Assembly: GCA_017620115.1 (NCBI GenBank)
Contig: JAFZRB010000073.1
Span: 1 to 9,178, forward strand
Direction of reading: 5' to 3'
Origin: Clostridia bacterium
GTDB taxonomy: Bacteria > Bacillota > Clostridia > Christensenellales > Aristaeellaceae
Length of the DNA stretch: 9,178 bases
The position numbers and the translations under genes are program-made. Below the pieces are notes generated by a model, which saw only the letters and a list, made by a program, of their open reading frames with translations, was not told the DNA's origin and made no database searches. This document shows, in pieces, positions 5,953 through 9,178 of the stretch; the first letter of the stretch is position 1, and every line of letters begins with the position of its first letter.

Positions 5953-6401
5953 AGGTTATACTGCTGAAGGATATCCAGGGCACCGGCAAAAAGGATCAAA
6001 TCGTCGAAGTGAGCGACGGCTTCGGCCGCAATTATCTGCTGCCGCGCAAAATGGCCGTCGAGGCCACGGCGGAGGCCGTTCATTCCATCGAAAGCGCGAA
6101 GCAGGCCGAGAAGCACCGCGCCGACGTGAAGCGCGACGAGGCCGAGCGGCTCTCCCGCGAACTGAAGGGCAAGGTCGTGATCGTGAAGGTGCGCGCCGGC
6201 GAGGGCGGGCGGCTGTACGGCTCCATCACCGGCCAGGAGATCGCCGACGCGCTGAAGGCGCAGCACGGCGTGGAGATCGACAAGCGCAAGGTCGAGCTCA
6301 CCGAGCCCGTGCGCACCGTGGGCCAGACCACCATCGTGCTGAAGCTGAGCGCCGGCGTCTCCACGCGCATGATCATGAACGTGGTGACGGCGGAAAAGTA
6401 A
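5949..6401 (+). CDS. rplI: 50S ribosomal protein bL9
   Basis: This 150-residue protein has the usual bL9 length. The N-terminal domain (1-52) carries MKVILLKDIQGTGKKDQIVEV and the family signature DGFGRNYLLPRKMAVEAT. A long charged connecting helix (about 45-75) leads to the C-terminal RNA-binding domain with GRLYGSITGQEIADAL near 95-110. bL9 binds 23S rRNA at the base of the L1 stalk and helps maintain reading frame. AAGGAGG (5932-5938) lies 10 bases before the ATG, inside the end of the preceding membrane protein gene, whose stop overlaps this start by four bases. Confidence 0.98.
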   Translation: MKVILLKDIQGTGKKDQIVEVSDGFGRNYLLPRKMAVEATAEAVHSIESAKQAEKHRADVKRDEAERLSRELKGKVVIVKVRAGEGGRLYGSITGQEIADALKAQHGVEIDKRKVELTEPVRTVGQTTIVLKLSAGVSTRMIMNVVTAEK

Positions 6402-6420
6402 GGGAGAGCGAAGCGTTGGA

Positions 6421-6623
6421 AAATTGGGGTTTGTTGAAGCGATAAAACCTTGCCTTCCCCTTCGAGGGGAAGGTGCCTCGTGAGAGGCGGATGAGGTGTT
6501 AGCCCGGCTCTTTGCTTTCTATCGCAATAGGATGCTGGTCGCGGCGATAACACCTCATCAGTCGCCTGCGGCGACAGCTTCCCCTCCAGGGGAAGCCCCT
6601 TTGAGCCCTGCAAACTCCAATTT
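6421..6623. repeat. Complex ~200 bp inverted-repeat element (MITE-like) between rplI and dnaB
   Basis: Outer arms AAATTGGGGTTTG (6421-6433) and CAAACTCCAATTT (6611-6623) are complementary at 12 of 13 positions. Inner arms GATGAGGTGTTA (6490-6501) and TAACACCTCATC (6548-6559) match perfectly. Between them lie four local hairpins: CCTTCCCCT/AGGGGAAGG (6453-6473), GCCTC/GAGGC (6475-6488), GTCGCC/GGCGAC (6561-6575) and GCTTCCCCT/AGGGGAAGC (6577-6596). The left and right halves are diverged inverted copies, so DNA or RNA could form a cruciform or multi-branch fold. No transposase, clear target-site duplication or T-tract is visible. Repeats with CCTCATC and CTTCCCCT cores are, to my recollection, common between genes of gut Firmicutes. 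A miniature mobile element is the best guess. Confidence 0.75.
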
Positions 6624-6652
6624 GCATATCAGATCGAAAGGACGATTAAGGC

Positions 6653-8002
6653 ATGGAACAGACTCTTCCGGGCGGCCGCGTGCCGCCGCATCATCTGGAA
6701 GCCGAGCGGTCGGTGCTGGGCGCCATGCTGCAATCGTCCGAGGCGGTCATGCTGGCGCAGGAATCCCTCGTGCCGGACGACTTCTACGACCCGGCGCACC
6801 GCGAAATCTTCGACGCGATGATGAACCTCGCCGGGCACGCGCGGCCGGTCGATCTGGTGACGCTGGACGAGGAGCTCTCCCGCCGCGGGAGCCTGGAGGG
6901 CGTGGGCGGGCTGGACTACCTCATTTCGCTGAGCCAGTTCGTGCCCACCACGGCCAACGCGGGGGCGTATATCCGCATCATCGACGAAAAATCCACCCTG
7001 CGCCGGCTCATCACCGCCTCGCAGGAGATCGCCCAGGCCAGCTACGCCGACGAGGAGGAAACATCCGACATACTGGCCGCGGCCGAAAAGAGAATATACG
7101 ACATCACCATGCGCAAGGGCGGCGAGATGCTGCAGCCCGTGCAGTCGGTGCTTTTGAGCACCTACGAGCGCATCGAGACGCTGGAGAAAAACCGCGGCAA
7201 GATCGAGGGCGTGCCCACCGGCTACGCCGACCTCGACCGCCTGCTCACCGGCCTGCATCCGGGCGAGTTCGTGCTGATCGCCGCGCGCCCCTCCATGGGC
7301 AAGACCAGCATCGGGCTGAACATCGTGGACAACGCCGCCATCCGCTACGGCAAGAAATGCGCGGTGTTCTCGCTGGAAATGCCCGCCGAGCAGCTGGTGA
7401 TGCGCATGCTGTGCGCTGAGGCCAACGTGGACATGCAGGCCGTGCGCCGGGGCACCCTCACCATGGACGACTGGGAAAAACTCACCGACGCCATGGTGCC
7501 CATCGCGCGCTCGCAGATCTACATCGACGCCACCAGCGGCATCACCGTGCCAGAGGTGCGCTCGAAGGCGCGCCGCCTGCAGATGGAGCACGGCCTCGAC
7601 CTCATCCTCATCGACTACCTGAGCCTGATGACCGCCACCGGCCGCAACAGCAGCCGCCAGGAGGAAGTGAGCTCGATCTCCCGCGCGCTGAAGGGGCTGG
7701 CGCAGGAGCTGAAGGTGCCCGTGCTGGTGCTGCAGCAGCTTTCCCGCGCGAACGCCGCGCGCAGCGACCACAAGCCCATCCTCTCCGACATCCGCGAATC
7801 GGGCGCCATCGAGCAGGACGCCGACGTGGTCATGTTCCTGCACCGCGAGGCGTACTACAACCCCGAGACGGACAAGAAGAACATCGCCGAGCTGATCGTC
7901 GCCAAGCAGAGGAACGGCCCGCTGGGCACCGTTGAGCTGGGCTGGCAGGCGGAATACACGAAATTTGTGAATCTGGTCGGCGGGGCGCAGCCGCCCATCT
8001 GA
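6653..8002 (+). CDS. dnaB: Replicative DNA helicase DnaB (DnaC in Bacillus)
   Basis: At 449 residues it has the usual length and no intein. The N-terminal domain (about 8-110, HHLEAERSVLGAMLQS) binds primase and helps form the hexamer. The RecA-like C-terminal domain shows Walker A with K217 (ARPSMGKTS), FSLEMPAEQLVMRML, Walker B with D321 (LILIDYLSLM) and the finger motif KQRNGPLGT around R420. It unwinds DNA ahead of the replisome as a ring-shaped hexamer. The start ATG at 6653 has AAAGGA (6637-6642) 10 bases upstream. It lies 251 bases after rplI, the gap being filled by the inverted-repeat element; the rplI-helicase order is conserved in Firmicutes. I see no strong promoter in the gap, so it may be read through from rplI. 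Confidence 0.98.
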   Translation: MEQTLPGGRVPPHHLEAERSVLGAMLQSSEAVMLAQESLVPDDFYDPAHREIFDAMMNLAGHARPVDLVTLDEELSRRGSLEGVGGLDYLISLSQFVPTTANAGAYIRIIDEKSTLRRLITASQEIAQASYADEEETSDILAAAEKRIYDITMRKGGEMLQPVQSVLLSTYERIETLEKNRGKIEGVPTGYADLDRLLTGLHPGEFVLIAARPSMGKTSIGLNIVDNAAIRYGKKCAVFSLEMPAEQLVMRMLCAEANVDMQAVRRGTLTMDDWEKLTDAMVPIARSQIYIDATSGITVPEVRSKARRLQMEHGLDLILIDYLSLMTATGRNSSRQEEVSSISRALKGLAQELKVPVLVLQQLSRANAARSDHKPILSDIRESGAIEQDADVVMFLHREAYYNPETDKKNIAELIVAKQRNGPLGTVELGWQAEYTKFVNLVGGAQPPI

Positions 8003-8018
8003 CCGCTGGAGGAATACC

Positions 8019-8561
8019 ATGGAGGCAAGCAAGCTTCCCTGCGCCATCGAGGCCATATTGTTCGTGGCGGGCGAGCCGGTGAACGTGGGCGACCTGGCGC
8101 ACGCGCTGGACATGACCGTGTCCGAGCTGAACCCGGTGCTCGACGCGCTGCGCGAGGAATACGACCGCGGCGCGCGGGGCCTGAAGCTGAACCGCTTCGG
8201 CATGAGCGTGCAGCTGGCCACCCGGCCGGACTACGCGCCTCAGATCGAGCGGCTGCTGCAGCCGGTGCAGAAGCAGTCGCTCTCGCAGGCGGCCATGGAG
8301 ACGCTGTCCATCATCGCCTACCGCCAGCCGGTCACCAAGGCGGAGATCGAGGCGGTGCGCGGCGTGAAGTGCGATTATTCCGTCGCCTCGCTGATGAACA
8401 AGGGCCTGATCGAGGAAGTGGGCCGCCGCGAGTCGCTGGGCCGCCCCATCCTGTACGGCACCACCGAGCAGTTTCTGAGCCATTTCGGCATCGAGACGCT
8501 GGACGATCTGCCGGTGCTGGATCTGCCGAAGGAGGAAGAGGCGGGGGAGCAGGAGGTTTAA
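8019..8561 (+). CDS. scpB: Segregation and condensation protein B
   Basis: This 180-residue protein has the length and tandem winged-helix build of ScpB. The first domain (about 5-80) begins LPCAIEAILFVAGEPV; the second (about 88-160) carries ETLSIIAYRQPVTKAEIEAVRGV and LGRPILYGTT, both strongly conserved in the family. A short acidic tail follows. ScpB dimers bind the ScpA kleisin and regulate the SMC condensin that compacts and separates chromosomes. TGGAGGA (8007-8013) lies 5 bases before the ATG, and the gene starts 16 bases after dnaB, so the two are probably co-transcribed. scpA, usually the immediate neighbour, is not present. Confidence 0.97.
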   Translation: MEASKLPCAIEAILFVAGEPVNVGDLAHALDMTVSELNPVLDALREEYDRGARGLKLNRFGMSVQLATRPDYAPQIERLLQPVQKQSLSQAAMETLSIIAYRQPVTKAEIEAVRGVKCDYSVASLMNKGLIEEVGRRESLGRPILYGTTEQFLSHFGIETLDDLPVLDLPKEEEAGEQEV

Positions 8562-8581
8562 CGCCAATTAGTCCCCACCGC

Positions 8582-8611
8582 TTGACAGAGGTGGTCATAA
8601 TCGGTTATAAT
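8582..8611 (+). promoter_or_regulatory. Consensus SigA promoter of the toxin-antitoxin operon
   Basis: TTGACA (8582-8587) and TATAAT (8606-8611), with an 18-base spacer, match the consensus at all 12 hexamer positions. It lies 20 bases after scpB. Such a strong promoter suits an operon that is held down by autorepression. Confidence 0.9.
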
Positions 8612-8620
8612 ATGACTACC
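8590..8620. promoter_or_regulatory. Probable antitoxin operator overlapping the -10
   Basis: GGTGGTCATA (8590-8599) and TATGACTACC (8611-8620) form an inverted repeat with 9 of 10 complementary positions, centred at 8605 on the spacer/-10 junction. A nested ATAA/TTAT pair (8597-8608) lies inside. Phd/YefM antitoxins repress their own promoters by binding palindromes in this position, so this is the likely autoregulatory site. Confidence 0.7.
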
Positions 8621-8642
8621 GCGGGCAGAAAGGGCAGTGATT

Positions 8643-8939
8643 ATGATGCAGACGCTTTCCATAAGGCCATCCAAGGATCTTCGGACTCATTACGCGCAGA
8701 TTTCCGCCGAGGCGAAGCAGAATCCCGTCGCCATAACGGTCAACGGAAGAGAGGACACGGTTATCCTCGAACACAGCCAGTACATGGAGCAGCAGCGGCG
8801 CATTGAAGCGCTGGAGAGCCGTCTTGCCGTTTACGCGCACCTAGCGCAGGCGGCCGATGATGTCAGGCTGGGGCGCGTGCAGCCCGCTCAGGAGGCGTTT
8901 GCCGATATTCTGAACGAACTGAGGGGCGGCGCCAAATGA
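8643..8939 (+). CDS. Phd/YefM-family antitoxin
   Basis: This 98-residue protein begins MMQTLSIRPSKDLRTHYAQI. It continues with NPVAITVNGREDTVILEHSQYME, the Phd/YefM N-terminal DNA-binding dimer fold (about 3-55). A helical, charged C-terminal half (about 58-98) should wrap and neutralise the toxin. I chose ATG 8643 because AAAGGG (8629-8634) lies 8 bases upstream; GTG 8637 and ATG 8646 are in frame but fit less well. The stop overlaps the toxin start (ATGA). The antitoxin should repress its operon through the palindrome at 8590-8620, with the toxin as co-repressor; this is known for the family and inferred here. Base composition appears less GC-rich than in dnaB and scpB. Confidence 0.93.
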   Translation: MMQTLSIRPSKDLRTHYAQISAEAKQNPVAITVNGREDTVILEHSQYMEQQRRIEALESRLAVYAHLAQAADDVRLGRVQPAQEAFADILNELRGGAK

Positions 8940-9178
8940 AAAAATGGCAGGTGGTCATGACGGATACCGCCAAGAGCGATCTGCGGGAGATTGCCCTTGG
9001 CATTTATGAAGTATCCGGAGACCTGGACACCGCCGTTCATTTTGTCATGGAACTGGAAGAACAATGCGACGTGCTGAACACGCTGCCGGAAACCGGGGCG
9101 ATTCCTAAGGACTATGTGCTGAAGGCGCTTGGCTATCGTTATCTGGTCTATAAACACTATCTCGTATTCTATATCACA
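8936..9178 (+). CDS. RelE/ParE-family toxin (3' end beyond the window)
   Basis: The first 81 residues are visible, beginning MKKWQVVMTDTAKSDLREIA. Two helices follow (about 14-50), then LNTLPETGAI and the beta-rich YRYLVYKHYLVFYIT. This order (strand, helical hairpin, strands ending in YLVFY) is the RelE/ParE toxin fold. Members usually have 90-105 residues, so about 10-25 residues, including C-terminal catalytic positions if it is an mRNA interferase, lie past the edge. Whether it cuts mRNA or poisons gyrase cannot be told. It overlaps the antitoxin gene by four bases, and GAGGGG (8921-8926) serves as ribosome binding site. It appears intact as far as seen. Confidence 0.93.
   Translation, partial: MKKWQVVMTDTAKSDLREIALGIYEVSGDLDTAVHFVMELEEQCDVLNTLPETGAIPKDYVLKALGYRYLVYKHYLVFYIT

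Noticed and set aside
6402..6652. rplI-dnaB gap as a rho-independent terminator
   Set aside because: None of the four hairpins is followed by a T-tract on either strand, so the structure fits a repeat element better than a terminator.
6629..8221. 530-codon minus-strand ORF opposite dnaB
   Set aside because: The dnaB frame is unmistakable (Walker A, Walker B, finger motif). The antisense frame has no domain or start signals.
1..9178. CRISPR array, tRNA or rRNA genes, transposase or integrase genes
   Set aside because: I saw no regularly spaced repeats, no cloverleaf or rRNA-like segments and no recombinase motifs on either strand.

Overview
The window looks like a chromosomal stretch of a high-GC member of the Clostridia. 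By eye, genes such as the helicase have strongly GC-biased third positions. The evidence for Clostridia is a CD3324-family regulator, a YybS–bL9–replicative helicase order known from Firmicutes, strong AGGAGG-type ribosome binding sites and SigA-type promoters. A Christensenellales-like gut lineage is plausible but cannot be settled from sequence alone.

Layout. (1) Bases 1-112 hold the 3' end of an unidentified gene and its rho-independent terminator. (2) Bases 113-870 are a minus-strand unit. A strong promoter is followed by a 25-codon small ORF with an excellent ribosome binding site, a leader with a GC-rich hairpin, a 93-residue CD3324-family HTH protein, and a strong terminator. A second, orphan minus-strand promoter lies beyond it. 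(3) Bases 1026-4772 are a signalling operon behind a near-consensus promoter: an OmpR/PhoB-family response regulator, a membrane histidine kinase, and a lipoprotein with three GerMN-like modules. The arrangement recalls actinobacterial MtrA-MtrB-LpqB. (4) Bases 4856-8561 carry housekeeping genes: a YybS/DUF2232 membrane protein, ribosomal protein bL9, the replicative helicase DnaB and the condensin subunit ScpB. gdpP (yybT), often found between yybS and rplI, is absent here, as is scpA. A ~200 bp complex inverted repeat, probably a miniature mobile or intergenic repeat element, separates rplI from dnaB. (5) Bases 8582-9178 hold a Phd/YefM antitoxin and RelE/ParE toxin pair. It has its own perfect-consensus promoter overlapped by a palindromic operator; the toxin runs off the window edge.

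How the parts work together. The three-gene signalling operon probably senses an envelope state, with the lipoprotein as an accessory. The yybS–rplI–dnaB–scpB block serves translation, replication and chromosome segregation. The toxin–antitoxin pair looks like an autoregulated accessory insertion behind scpB.

Most worth a second look are the kinase's missing canonical start codon, the small ORF and structured leader ahead of the CD3324 gene, the triple GerMN lipoprotein with its regulatory pair, and the rplI–dnaB inverted repeat. I did not find a clearly new defence or mobile system.
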